Below, piece by piece: positions 40,362 to 49,956 of a stretch of 64,000 nt of DNA (positions are counted from its first letter, which is position 1; the number at the start of each line of letters is the position of its first letter). The stretch comes from Naumovozyma dairenensis CBS 421. Its lineage: Eukaryota; Ascomycota; Saccharomycetes; Saccharomycetales; Saccharomycetaceae. The notes under the pieces were generated by a model. That model did no database searches and was not told the origin of the DNA. It was given only the letters and a program-made list of their open reading frames with translations. A program made the translations under genes and the position numbers. Where the stretch lies: assembly GCF_000227115.2 (NCBI RefSeq), contig NC_016481.1, positions 1,257,259-1,321,258 on the forward strand. Direction: 5' to 3'.

Positions 40362-41999
40362 TCATTGAACATTGTGTTTAATTTCATTTTTCGTCACCCA
40401 TTTCTGTAGGGTTTCACTGTAATAATATGGACAATCTGAACTTGAAACGTGACTATTAATTTGGATGCTTGGTAGTCGTGTCATTAAAGGCATAGAAATA
40501 GCGGAATATACCTTTGGTTCCTCTATGAACTCATTCTGAGTTCTATAAACGTGTTGCTTCACGAGATGATGCATTTTAGGAGTATGTACAGTCTCTTTCC
40601 GTATTACAAGTTTATCCACTTTAATTTCGGGTGTGAAATCTTCTTTCCAACATAGTAACTTTCTTTCTAAAAGGATTTGCTCATGGAAATTTATATTAGA
40701 CGGTAGATTTTCCTTTTCTTGTACTTTCTTACTTGAGTTAGTTTTTATTATGCCAAAGATGTCTTCTTGGTCAGTGACTGCTTCCTTAATTACCGTTATG
40801 GTGTTTATGTCCAAAGAAGATAACGGTATTCTCTTTTCAATCTTCTTACCGACAGCTGGTTCTAGAAGTGTAAATGTTGAATTTCTATTCTTGTTAGATA
40901 GTTCTATCTTCCTAGCTATTGGTTTAGTAGTATTCTCGATCACTTTCATTTCCTGCTGCTCTACCTTTTTCGTAGGTGTATTTTCTTCGTTTATTGATGC
41001 ATTAGATGGACTAGTAGAGCGACTAATACCGTTTGTAATACGTGGTTTTTGTTGAAATGAACCAGGGAATATGATAACTTCTTGATGCTTATGTTGATTA
41101 GTGAAATTTGATTCATGTCGTAGTCTAATATTTCCCGGGTTCATACTTATCAACGTATTTTGAATATTATTCTTTTCTTTGTATTTAATTAAGGGCAAGT
41201 AGTCATTATCTAGTTCAGGAACAAAGCGATTCTTAGTTACATTGGGTGGTGAGTTAGGTTGAATGACAGATAGCATATTAGGCTCGGGATTCTTGGATGA
41301 TTTTGTTTCTGAAAGTGCCAATGGCACTGTGGAAAGGTCATCCAAGTCTAGTTTATTGTGAATTGATAGTTCTGTACCAGATTCGATACTTTCATTAGAT
41401 AATATAAAACTTTTGGTCAGATCAATGAGGGTTTCATCTGCATCAAATGTTTGAGATCTATCTGAAGGCGTTATACCTTGTTCGTCAGCTGTGGTGGAAG
41501 TGACTGAACTCCTGCGAGCTGTACTTGAGTCCGCAAAAGTTCTTAGGCTGGTGTCATTAACTCTTTCTTCAATGTCTCTTTTCTCGATACGTTCCCCAAA
41601 TTTTTCTAACTTATCGCTAGCACGATCATCAGGTGTTCTTTCCAAGAAGAAATCAATATATTGTTTAATCAAATTATTAGATTCCTTATTCACCGTTGTC
41701 ACAGTTCTCTCATCAGGTTTATTTAGATAATATTCCACATATTCTTTTATTAAAGTTGGATTCTGTTTGGCGGATAAACCCGAATTTTTGGAGATAATTC
41801 TTCGGGACCCATTATTAGGGAGAGAATTCTTGCAATCGGGGTTTCTGGGAGGCACAGATTCATTCTTATTTTTAATGGTCTCAACGTTGCTATTAAGGTT
41901 AATTTGACTTTTGCTCGTAAAGATATGGAACAACCTTCTGGTTCCTATATCCCTATCTCGTTTATTTGCTAGTTCAATCATTTCTTTTACTCTACCCAT
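40362..41999 (-). CDS. YBR184W-like protein of unknown function
   Basis: The first ATG of the frame is at 41999, giving 545 residues (YBR184W has 523). The open frame extends to 42137, but only from a TTG. The product is hydrophilic, Ser/Thr/Asn-rich and probably largely disordered, with no catalytic motif or membrane segment. Near residues 84-140 an internal near-repeat is visible: LIKEYVEYYLNKPDERTVT and LIKQYIDFFLERTPDDRAS. The C-terminus is better structured, ending CPYYYSETLQKWVTKNEIKH. The assignment rests on position between MBA1 and YPC1, on strand and on length. The S. cerevisiae protein is uncharacterised. Confidence 0.7.
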   Translation of the reverse strand: MGRVKEMIELANKRDRDIGTRRLFHIFTSKSQINLNSNVETIKNKNESVPPRNPDCKNSLPNNGSRRIISKNSGLSAKQNPTLIKEYVEYYLNKPDERTVTTVNKESNNLIKQYIDFFLERTPDDRASDKLEKFGERIEKRDIEERVNDTSLRTFADSSTARRSSVTSTTADEQGITPSDRSQTFDADETLIDLTKSFILSNESIESGTELSIHNKLDLDDLSTVPLALSETKSSKNPEPNMLSVIQPNSPPNVTKNRFVPELDNDYLPLIKYKEKNNIQNTLISMNPGNIRLRHESNFTNQHKHQEVIIFPGSFQQKPRITNGISRSTSPSNASINEENTPTKKVEQQEMKVIENTTKPIARKIELSNKNRNSTFTLLEPAVGKKIEKRIPLSSLDINTITVIKEAVTDQEDIFGIIKTNSSKKVQEKENLPSNINFHEQILLERKLLCWKEDFTPEIKVDKLVIRKETVHTPKMHHLVKQHVYRTQNEFIEEPKVYSAISMPLMTRLPSIQINSHVSSSDCPYYYSETLQKWVTKNEIKHNVQ

Positions 42000-43443
42000 T
42001 TTAGTTCTGCAATGAGCATTTATAGTTTTAACGAAGTAGATGTTGTTGTTGCTTGATAGGTTGCATAATCGAGGTCTCAATTGGCCTTTATCTCCAGTTT
42101 TTCTTTTGTCAAAACACGCCAGTCTGGACAACAGCAAAGTTAAAATCTATTTCAGATTTTTAGATCAGTATATACTTGACTAGCTTTTTGATGGGAATAA
42201 CATTCTGTAGTTCCCTATGCAAGCTTAAAGCTTAAAGCTTCTTTGTTGTTTGTTTTGTTTTGTTATTGGTATTTCTACAGGCGCGAAATATTTAGAATAG
42301 AGGTAGAGGTGTATACATATTAAGATTAACGTTACAGAGGGTGGGGATTGAATTCAAACAAGGGAAAAAGAAGGAAGTGACCACCGGGAAGGTATGAGTA
42401 ATTTCATTCTAACTATTGCCTCATATAGTCCTTTATAGATTTTGAAAAGGTAGGCAAGCCTAAGAGTAAATTCAGTCCATGGTTTGTATTTGTGCCCGAA
42501 TAACCATCTTTGTGTAGATGGAAACGGTAAGGAGGAATATTGAATAACCGAAAATAGATAAAAACTATTTATACACACACATACATTTTATCGAAGTCTT
42601 CCTCCGAAAATACCAACAAATTATGATATTCTTCTTAATGAGGTTCCGTTATTGGGCTATTGTATTTGAGAGAAATAGAATTTTCGAACATTCCAGGAAT
42701 ATGGAAAAGAATTTTGATTCCAACTTATAGAAGGGGTTCACCACAGAGTTCGGGTAAACTAAAAGGACTCTCCAACCCATGGAAACCCATAAACCAATAT
42801 ATGATTATAAAAAACAGGCTTAGGTTTGTGGTTCACTTTTTCATTTAAAGTTTTTTCGAATTTCAAGAGTGCTGTATCAAACTTTAGCTATTCTTGCTCA
42901 CCTATTTTTATTTCTTCTTGAGAGTAAGAAGTCCATTCTACTGTATGTGCATGGATATTATATTACTGCTTTGACAGTTATATTAGCAGGGCGTAGAATA
43001 AGGATGTTGACCAAAAGAAGGAGCAGAAAATACTGACACCATTGCTACAGTCATAGGATATGAATTTATTCGAGCAGTACAATCCTCCAACTTTTTCACC
43101 GTAAATAATTATAGAAATAAAAGTTAAGTTAGGCCTTATCTTTTATTTTTTTCAATGCCTTTTCATTTATTTATTTGACATTTATCTCTCTTTCTGCCTC
43201 TGTCACCAGATTATATTATATATATTGTATCAATTCCAAGACGCAAGCAGAATTACCTAACACATACCATGGTGCACTCCATAGTATCTAATGATCAGCC
43301 GATGGCAACTTTTAGATGGATAAATACGTCTCCTTGACAAATAATCTCATCTCATTTGTCTGTAACGAACCAGAATAAATAAACGTAAACTTATCATATC
43401 ACTAACATCAACTTTTTTTTTTCCATCGCAAAATTTGAAAAAA
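42000..43443. promoter_or_regulatory. Divergent intergenic region, YBR184W-like / ELP3
   Basis: 1.44 kb. A short tandem of AAGCTTA lies at 42221-42240. A sporulation MSE-like GGGCACAAAT (minus strand, near 42490-42500) lies about 500 bases upstream of the YBR184W-like gene. In ancestral order SEC16 would lie between BRO1 and ELP3, and no trace of it was recognised. The 42660-42848 frame begins at TTG and is not supported as a gene. Confidence 0.45.
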
Positions 43444-43596
43444 ATGAAAAATTTAGGAAATTTTAATATTTTGGTATTATTAAGCTTTATGGGGCTTGTT
43501 AGTTACATATTCTATATAACTGACAAGTGTAATATATACTGGTATTATCTACATATAGCTATATATCGTTCTGAAATCATCAACTACCCCCAATAA
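43444..43596 (+). CDS. Possible 50-residue hydrophobic microprotein or long uORF of ELP3
   Basis: The ATG follows a GAAAAAA context, which is strong for yeast. The frame ends TAA 19 bases before the ELP3 start codon. The product would be MKNLGNFNILVLLSFMGLVS, then a second aromatic-rich part (YIFYITDKCNIYWYYLHIAI). It looks like a single-pass membrane peptide. T-rich promoters in yeast often give such frames by chance. If the ELP3 mRNA starts upstream of 43444 this would instead be a repressive uORF. Confidence 0.3.
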   Translation: MKNLGNFNILVLLSFMGLVSYIFYITDKCNIYWYYLHIAIYRSEIINYPQ

Positions 43597-43615
43597 CAAC
43601 AACATACTATAAGAG

Positions 43616-45298
43616 ATGGCTCGTCACGGTAAAGGTCCTAAGACCAACAAACAAAACCTAGCTCCAGAAAAGGAACGTTTCATCCAATGTTGTTCCGATG
43701 TCACCTTAGAATTAACCAACTCATTGACCTCCAACACCACGAGAGAAATAAATCTAAATGGTCTAATCACTAAATATTCCAAGAAATACAAACTAAAGCA
43801 ACAACCAAGACTAACAGACATCATCAACACGATCCCTGACCAATACAAGAAATACCTCTTACCAAAACTAAAGGCTAAACCAGTGAGAACTGCCTCAGGT
43901 ATCGCTGTCGTCGCAGTCATGTGTAAACCACATCGTTGTCCTCACATCGCATACACAGGTAACATTTGTGTCTACTGTCCCGGTGGTCCCGATTCTGATT
44001 TTGAATATTCATCTCAATCATACACAGGATATGAACCAACTTCGATGCGTGCCATTAGAGCTCGTTATGATCCCTATGAACAGGCTCGTGGGAGAGTAGA
44101 ACAATTAAAACAACTAGGACATTCCATTGATAAAGTCGAATATGTCGTCATGGGTGGTACGTTCATGTCGTTGCCTAATGATTATAGAGAGGATTTTATT
44201 ACTAAGTTACATAATGCTTTATCTGGGTTTAATGGGAATGATTTGGATGAAGCTATTAAATATTCCCAGCAAAGTTTGACTAAGTGTGTTGGGATCACTA
44301 TTGAAACCAGACCCGATTATTGTACTCAGACTCATTTGGATGACATGTTGAGGTATGGTTGTACTAGATTGGAAATCGGGGTTCAATCATTGTATGAAGA
44401 TGTCGCTCGTGATACTAATAGAGGTCACACTGTGAAGGCTGTCGCTGAAATTTTCGCCATTTCGAAAGATGCCGGTTATAAAGTTGTGTCTCACATGATG
44501 CCTGATTTACCTAATGTTGGGATGGAAAGAGATATTGAACAATTTAAAGAATATTTCGAAAATCCAGATTTTAGAACTGATGGGTTGAAAATTTATCCAA
44601 CTTTGGTTATTAGAGGTACAGGTCTATATGAACTTTGGAAATCTGGTAAATATAAATCATATAATTCGAATGCACTTGTTGATTTGGTGGCAAGAATTAT
44701 GGCTTTGGTACCTCCTTGGACTAGAATTTATCGTGTTCAAAGAGATATTCCAATGCCGCTAGTTACATCTGGTGTCGATAATGGTAATTTGAGAGAATTG
44801 GCCTTAGCAAGAATGAAGGATTTAGGTACTTCTTGTAGAGATATTCGTACTAGAGAAGTTGGTATTCAAGAAGTGCATCATAAAGTCCAACCAGATCAAG
44901 TCGAATTGATCAGAAGAGATTATTATGCTAATGGTGGATGGGAGACTTTCTTATCCTACGAAGATCCAAAGAAAGATATTTTGATCGGTCTGTTGAGATT
45001 AAGAAAGGCATCAAAAAAGTACACGTATAGAAAGGAATTCACTTCTCAAAGGACGTCCATTGTTAGAGAATTACACGTCTATGGTTCGGTGGTTCCCTTA
45101 CACTCAAGAGATCCAAGAAAGTTCCAACATCAAGGTTTTGGTACTTTATTGATGGAAGAAGCTGAAAGAATTGCTCGTGAAGAACATGGATCCGAGAAGA
45201 TTTCAGTTATTTCCGGTGTTGGTGTCAGAAACTATTACGCTAAGTTGGGCTATGAGTTAGATGGACCTTACATGTCAAAGAAGATTGAAGTTGATTAA
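43616..45298 (+). CDS. ELP3: ELP3, catalytic subunit of Elongator (radical SAM + GNAT)
   Basis: Catalytic subunit of Elongator, which builds the cm5/mcm5 side chain on wobble uridine-34 of tRNAs. The 560-residue protein (S. cerevisiae 557) is extremely conserved. The radical-SAM iron-sulphur cysteines lie in [20 protein letters not shown] (C103, C108, C118, C121). The SAM domain continues to about 390. The C-terminal GNAT-type domain has the acetyl-CoA loop [16 protein letters not shown] and [20 protein letters not shown]. The N-terminus is lysine-rich and binds tRNA. In S. cerevisiae this is YPL086C. Here it sits between two chromosome II-type genes. Confidence 0.98.
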   Translation: MARHGKGPKTNKQNLAPEKERFIQCCSDVTLELTNSLTSNTTREINLNGLITKYSKKYKLKQQPRLTDIINTIPDQYKKYLLPKLKAKPVRTASGIAVVAVMCKPHRCPHIAYTGNICVYCPGGPDSDFEYSSQSYTGYEPTSMRAIRARYDPYEQARGRVEQLKQLGHSIDKVEYVVMGGTFMSLPNDYREDFITKLHNALSGFNGNDLDEAIKYSQQSLTKCVGITIETRPDYCTQTHLDDMLRYGCTRLEIGVQSLYEDVARDTNRGHTVKAVAEIFAISKDAGYKVVSHMMPDLPNVGMERDIEQFKEYFENPDFRTDGLKIYPTLVIRGTGLYELWKSGKYKSYNSNALVDLVARIMALVPPWTRIYRVQRDIPMPLVTSGVDNGNLRELALARMKDLGTSCRDIRTREVGIQEVHHKVQPDQVELIRRDYYANGGWETFLSYEDPKKDILIGLLRLRKASKKYTYRKEFTSQRTSIVRELHVYGSVVPLHSRDPRKFQHQGFGTLLMEEAERIAREEHGSEKISVISGVGVRNYYAKLGYELDGPYMSKKIEVD

Positions 45299-45596
45299 TG
45301 TATGGACTTTCCTTTTTCCGCGATTCCCTTGTGGAATGTGCACATTCAATATCTTTTTACATAGTCTATATAATTGCATATGTTCGTTATTTAATGACCA
45401 TTTTATTTATTTATTAAATTTTTGATTTTTCTTTATTTTACAGTATCATACTGCTATTAACTATATATAATATTTTAACTTTATAATTCTTACTTTGAAA
45501 TCAGAATCAATTGCTTTTTCTTTTTAAAAAATCTATAGATCATTTATTTTGTATTATTCGTATGAATCGTCAAGTGTTGGTTCTAAATAAAGCTAT

Positions 45597-46562
45597 TCAT
45601 TTCTTCTTACGATTTTCTTCTTCTTTTGAATCTTTTGTTGTTACGAGGGAACCAAATAACGTATTCGAATATTGGGTAGATATTTCCATATCTTTTGGAA
45701 CAAGTTCTGGGAATATCTTCCATCTCCAAATAAATTTATATTTGCCGTATGTTCCTGTAGTGATGACTCTCAAATACTGTAAATATACAAGATAATAATA
45801 TATGCCGACACCAGTTAATGCATGCCACCAACCATGTAATTCAAGGAACATACCGAGTGGTAAAGCTAAAACATTTCTCCTTAAGTAGATCCAAAAATTG
45901 CAATAATGAATATCTAGTTTCCATGCTGTAAATCCTGATAAGAAGAACACTACCCCTAAAGCCATTGCTGAATAGAGATTCTTCTTCATGTCGTAATCGA
46001 TTGTGTGGTTATGAGTCAGCAATCCAGAGCTAATGGCAACTAGAACAACTAGTACTCCAAATAAGACTTCATGAACATCAGTATCTTTTGATTTAAGGTA
46101 GATCCATGTTACTATGGAAATAGTCAAAAAAATAAGGGATCCAGTAAGTATTTCATCTTTATGACTTTGCTCCTTTTTCTCCTTCCTATCCTTGATGCTA
46201 CGGATTTCGTCAATAGCTTCAGAGACGAGACTCCAAACTGGGATACTCATTGCATAATTCATGGGTAATTCATCTAATAATTGGAACCGATATTGTAAAG
46301 TCATATGGAATAGCCATGAACCAACCCCTACTATACCGTAACCAGCGCCGATTAGATAAAACCGAAACTCTAATGAGTTTCGGTATGTACAATACGTCGA
46401 ATAAAATGTAGTCATTAAATAGACAATATTACTTATTGTATTTGACCATTCTGCTACATAATAAGAAACGACATAGTTTTCTTCGCACCAATCAATAGTT
46501 GACGTGACGTTACCCCAGTACCCTACCGATTCCTCAGGATACGGCCATGAAAGGAATCCCAT
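45597..46562 (-). CDS. YPC1: Alkaline ceramidase (YPC1/YDC1-like)
   Basis: ER membrane ceramidase that hydrolyses phytoceramide and/or dihydroceramide and has some reverse ceramide synthase activity. The 321-residue protein (Ypc1 316, Ydc1 317) has about seven membrane segments and the conserved N-terminus (WPYPEESVGYWGNVTSTIDW, CEENYVVSYYVAEWSNTISN). The metal-binding active-site histidines are in SWLFHMTL and in LELHGWWHALTG. Ypc1 and Ydc1 are whole-genome-duplication paralogues in S. cerevisiae. On this mixed track the copy cannot be assigned to either, so the symbol is by position next to the YBR184W-like gene. Confidence 0.9.
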   Translation of the reverse strand: MGFLSWPYPEESVGYWGNVTSTIDWCEENYVVSYYVAEWSNTISNIVYLMTTFYSTYCTYRNSLEFRFYLIGAGYGIVGVGSWLFHMTLQYRFQLLDELPMNYAMSIPVWSLVSEAIDEIRSIKDRKEKKEQSHKDEILTGSLIFLTISIVTWIYLKSKDTDVHEVLFGVLVVLVAISSGLLTHNHTIDYDMKKNLYSAMALGVVFFLSGFTAWKLDIHYCNFWIYLRRNVLALPLGMFLELHGWWHALTGVGIYYYLVYLQYLRVITTGTYGKYKFIWRWKIFPELVPKDMEISTQYSNTLFGSLVTTKDSKEEENRKKK

Positions 46563-47481
46563 AGTGTGTTGTAATTGTTTTTATAATGTTTCCTTTCCAA
46601 TCAAAAGGCCTTGTTTACGTCAGACTCATTCTTGATATACGTTACCTAATAAATTCCATATGATTATGTAACGTTCTTCCTTAATTAATTGAGGGGTAAA
46701 AATTCAGATCCCGCTTGACATATTGTGTCTTTCGAAAATCTCGAGATAACAATAGGCCTCCCGCTACCCGGATGAAACGAAAATTTGGCGTTAAAAACTG
46801 TGGTGGGGAACTAAATTTCAAAATAGTCAAAGGCACTTTTACTTTTCGGGGGAATCTTTCTCCGAGACAGGGAGGTATTCTTACCGTACGCGTAAAAGGA
46901 TATTCTATGCGAAGACGTTTGCCAAGACTTTTGCCAAAATTCCTTAGGTAAAAGAAACAGAAACGCCCCGTATCTTAAGCTTTCTTATCTATTTATGTTC
47001 TTTCATTCGTAGCTTAATTACGTACCTCGATAAGTACGTAAACACAGTATAGTGTACGTGGGTATCTTCACGTTAGACGGAATTAAGTTTTCAGTCATTA
47101 TTTTTTCAGCCCATAGCGTAGAATTACTAAGAATTGTGAGTTTAGTACAAAGTCAATCATATTGGGCTATTAACGAATCAAATGAAGATACTAGCTGTAT
47201 CCAACAGAAATTTCTTTGAGTGAAAGCTATTCAAGAATTTCCCATTCCAATATCAAAAAAAAAAATGCCAAGACTTAATTTTTCTAGTTATATTTTTATA
47301 CTAAGTGCATACACCTGGGTTTGGGTGTTTGCTTCCCCTTTTGTTTGTCTCTTGAATTGACTAGGTTAACGATAAGGCAGGTACCTAGAAGAGGTTAAAC
47401 AGGAACCATTGCAGTCCGGAAAAACCGCGAGAGTAAAAGCATAACGACGGGCAAGGGCTCTCCAATTCACTTTCGGGAAAG

Positions 47482-47499
47482 ATGCCAAGCCTTTTTTGT
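47482..47499 (+). repeat. 18-base direct repeat, copy 1
   Basis: ATGCCAAGCCTTTTTTGT, identical to 47813-47830. Similarity continues loosely for about ten bases (GCATTCTT). The phrase ATGCCAAG also occurs at about 47264. Confidence 0.75.
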
Positions 47500-47604
47500 A
47501 ATGCATTCTTTCGATAAAATTAGCTCATCGCTAGTATACTTGTTCTTGAAAGGAAAAAACTACTACAACTGACAATAACCTTATATTCTATAAGACTACA
47601 TACT

Positions 47605-47647
47605 TTTCTCTATGTTGTAACCAAACCTTGGTTACAACATAGAGAAA
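47605..47647. repeat. Perfect inverted repeat: 20-bp arms, 3-base loop
   Basis: The left arm 47605-47624 (TTTCTCTATGTTGTAACCAA) is exactly complementary to the right arm 47628-47647 around the loop ACC. Transcribed, it would form a very stable hairpin. It lies about 1 kb from both neighbouring genes, so it is not an ordinary terminator of either. Confidence 0.9.
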
Positions 47648-47812
47648 TAATGTCCTTCTTCGCTAACATTTGTACGGACAAGACTTTGCGATTTCAAATC
47701 ATTGCGTTCCTAATATTGTACGAACAGTTTGAAATTACCGTTAAATCGCTACGTAGTTTTATTCCAACCTATTATGACACTCATGACTGTTAAGATAGCC
47801 ACCATGGAACAA

Positions 47813-47830
47813 ATGCCAAGCCTTTTTTGT
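47813..47830 (+). repeat. 18-base direct repeat, copy 2
   Basis: Second copy of ATGCCAAGCCTTTTTTGT, 331 bases from the first and on the other side of the hairpin. Confidence 0.75.
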
Positions 47831-47951
47831 TACAGCATTCTTCTAATTCAAGGTATAATTAGCAGACCGATAGTCTCGATTATGAACCCAAAAACACTTG
47901 GCATAAATACGTAATACAAAGGAAAACAGTTCCCGTGATCCGACTTCTGTT

Positions 47952-47968
47952 AGTACGTAATACGTACT
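47952..47968. repeat. 17-base palindrome AGTACGTA-A-TACGTACT
   Basis: Perfect 8-bp arms around one base. TACGTA motifs recur in this gap (also 47018-47041) and might be bZIP/Yap-like sites, though this is only a guess. Confidence 0.6.
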
Positions 47969-48666
47969 GGGGGGTGCATTATTGTCATTTAAGCCAAATC
48001 TGTTTCAATCTGCAAAATGTTCGATGCCATACTGAAAACCGGGTGAAAAACTTTATGAGGCGCATACGCAGTAAAGAAGTTCCACGGTCCACGAACGAAT
48101 CTTCGAGATGTCATCAAATTCCATAATATAAAAATACCTCTTCTTCCTGAAGGGGAAGAGAACTTCCCGAGGAACTGCCGCAGTCCCTAATGGGAACGCT
48201 TTCTTAACCCGTACAGATATATACGATTGTTCGTTGAAAGGAAGTCAAACCTACTTTAAATAAAATAATCCTAAAAACCCACGCGGAGAGTTATTGCTTG
48301 GCAAATAAAAAATAGAAAATAAGACAAATATGAACGTAATTTATGTAACAACCTGCTACGTGGAACACTTACCGTAAGTCCCTTGACTATTGACACACGG
48401 ATTTATCTAAGCTATGATGGCGAAGCTTGGCAAAAATACACTTTCAATTTACGCACGTATGGAAAATTGTTTTGAACAAGTTGAAAACGTTTTCTTGGAT
48501 TCGAATGTACTTTAAATAAGCTTGTTTCTTTCGACTATTTTCATTTCTTAAAAATAGACGGTTATTTATACTCTGTAATAGAGAAAAATTCCCTGTAGTA
48601 ATTCTTATGAATTACAACTTTCTGTATTCATTTATTTTAAGATAGCCTAAACAAATAGCATACAAT

Positions 48667-49956
48667 ATGGGTAGACGTAAGATTGAAATCAAGCCAATTG
48701 AAGAAGAAAAAAACAGATCAGTCACTTTTGCAAAACGTAAGGCAGGTCTTTTTAAAAAAGCTCATGAACTGGCTGTTCTTTGTCAAGTGGATGTTGCTTT
48801 GATTGTTCTAGGTGCTAACAATGCATATCATCAATACTCATCTACTCCACTAGATGAATTCTTAGACGGATATTATAGATACCAAAAATCCATAACTGAG
48901 ATGAAGAATTCAACTTCGAGGGAATCACCTTCAAACATAGCATACCATGCATATACTAATAATTTGAATATGCCTATAAACTCTTTTCAACCAAGACGTT
49001 ATGAAGGGCAAGACGGTTTCTATGGTAATCCAGTAATTTATCACCCTGTAAATATCAAAAGGGAACGTAATGTTTCGGAAATGTATGATAATCAAATGAT
49101 GGAGAATACCACCAATAATATGAAGTTTAAAAGACAGAGAATAGAGCAAACAGTTTATTCGCCAGAAATCGTTGCCCATAATGAAGCTGGGTACAGAATC
49201 CCTGTCGGACCAACTCTTATGGCACCAACGTCCATGAACCTGCAGCATATAATATCTGTGGCGTCAAATCCGCCCACAGTACTAAACCTTCCAAATTCTG
49301 AATCTTCAAAACCGATGCACGCACCAGTGGCCAATACAGTCGAAACCATATCGAGAAAATCTTCTGCCGAATTCAACAACCACAATATGACGTATGTTAT
49401 TGACGGTCGTAAGCACTTGGAACCTATTACTCCTATTTCATCTGATCAATGGGTTCATATGAACACCCCTTATCAAATACCCATGCAAAATCATTTGCTG
49501 GCCCCAGGCATGCCGTCTCGATCCATTTCTCCATCTCAGCCATTACCGCCCATTAAAACCATGACCAGTAGAAAATTTCAGGCATCTTTACACTCACCAA
49601 TTCAACAGCATCACCAATTACAGACGGCAACTTTAGTTTCTTCATTTCAAAATCATATTTCTGATCCTAATATTAGCACATCTCCCCGGTCAACCCTTTC
49701 TAACAGCATCCCTAAAAATGTGTGTCTTCCAAAGGGGAATCAACGTACTGAAACACTGCAAAAGTTAGAAACAAATGCTTCTAAACAGCCGTCTTCTTCT
49801 TCTACACCAACGTCGAGTGCAGGGGAATCGTCTAAGCAAAGCGTTATCGCACAGCTTCCGCCGATAAAGAAACTGGAGATTGTAAAACATAGGACAGATG
49901 CCATTCTGCCGTCGATACATAGTTTTAATGCCACAATAGCAGGAAATAATGGTTAG
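48667..49956 (+). CDS. SMP1: MEF2-type MADS-box transcription factor (SMP1/RLM1)
   Basis: DNA-binding regulator. In S. cerevisiae Rlm1 acts downstream of the cell-wall-integrity MAP kinase Slt2, and Smp1 downstream of Hog1. The 429-residue protein begins with the MADS box (residues 1-60: [20 protein letters not shown] then [20 protein letters not shown]) and the short MEF2-like extension with a Tyr-rich helix ([14 protein letters not shown]). The remainder is disordered and Pro/Ser/Asn/Gln-rich, with several Ser-Pro sites that could be MAP-kinase targets (for example [10 protein letters not shown]). SMP1 and RLM1 are duplication paralogues, and which ancestral copy this is cannot be told. The symbol is by chromosome II-side neighbours. 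The upstream region is unusually long. Confidence 0.88.
   Translation: MGRRKIEIKPIEEEKNRSVTFAKRKAGLFKKAHELAVLCQVDVALIVLGANNAYHQYSSTPLDEFLDGYYRYQKSITEMKNSTSRESPSNIAYHAYTNNLNMPINSFQPRRYEGQDGFYGNPVIYHPVNIKRERNVSEMYDNQMMENTTNNMKFKRQRIEQTVYSPEIVAHNEAGYRIPVGPTLMAPTSMNLQHIISVASNPPTVLNLPNSESSKPMHAPVANTVETISRKSSAEFNNHNMTYVIDGRKHLEPITPISSDQWVHMNTPYQIPMQNHLLAPGMPSRSISPSQPLPPIKTMTSRKFQASLHSPIQQHHQLQTATLVSSFQNHISDPNISTSPRSTLSNSIPKNVCLPKGNQRTETLQKLETNASKQPSSSSTPTSSAGESSKQSVIAQLPPIKKLEIVKHRTDAILPSIHSFNATIAGNNG

Larger units (their letters stand above)
46563..48666. promoter_or_regulatory. Long divergent region YPC1 / SMP1 with palindromes and repeats
   Basis: 2.1 kb, the largest gap in the window. It holds a perfect 20-bp-arm hairpin (47605-47647), an 18-base direct repeat (47482-47499 and 47813-47830), a 17-bp palindrome (47952-47968), a TTACGTAC/GTACGTAA inverted pair (47018-47041) and a 47-residue frame directly after the hairpin (47650-47793). 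S. cerevisiae has nothing comparable between these genes that I know of. Confidence 0.55.

Noticed and set aside
40633..41055. 140-residue frame antisense to the YBR184W-like gene
   Set aside because: Lies wholly inside a better-supported gene on the other strand and has the composition of an antisense shadow.
42660..42848. 62-codon frame before ELP3 with some protein-like stretches
   Set aside because: Starts at TTG only and has no recognised similarity. I could not link it to SEC16, which would be expected near here.
46715..46951. 78-codon basic frame upstream of YPC1
   Set aside because: No ATG at its start and no recognised similarity. It occupies the YPC1 promoter.
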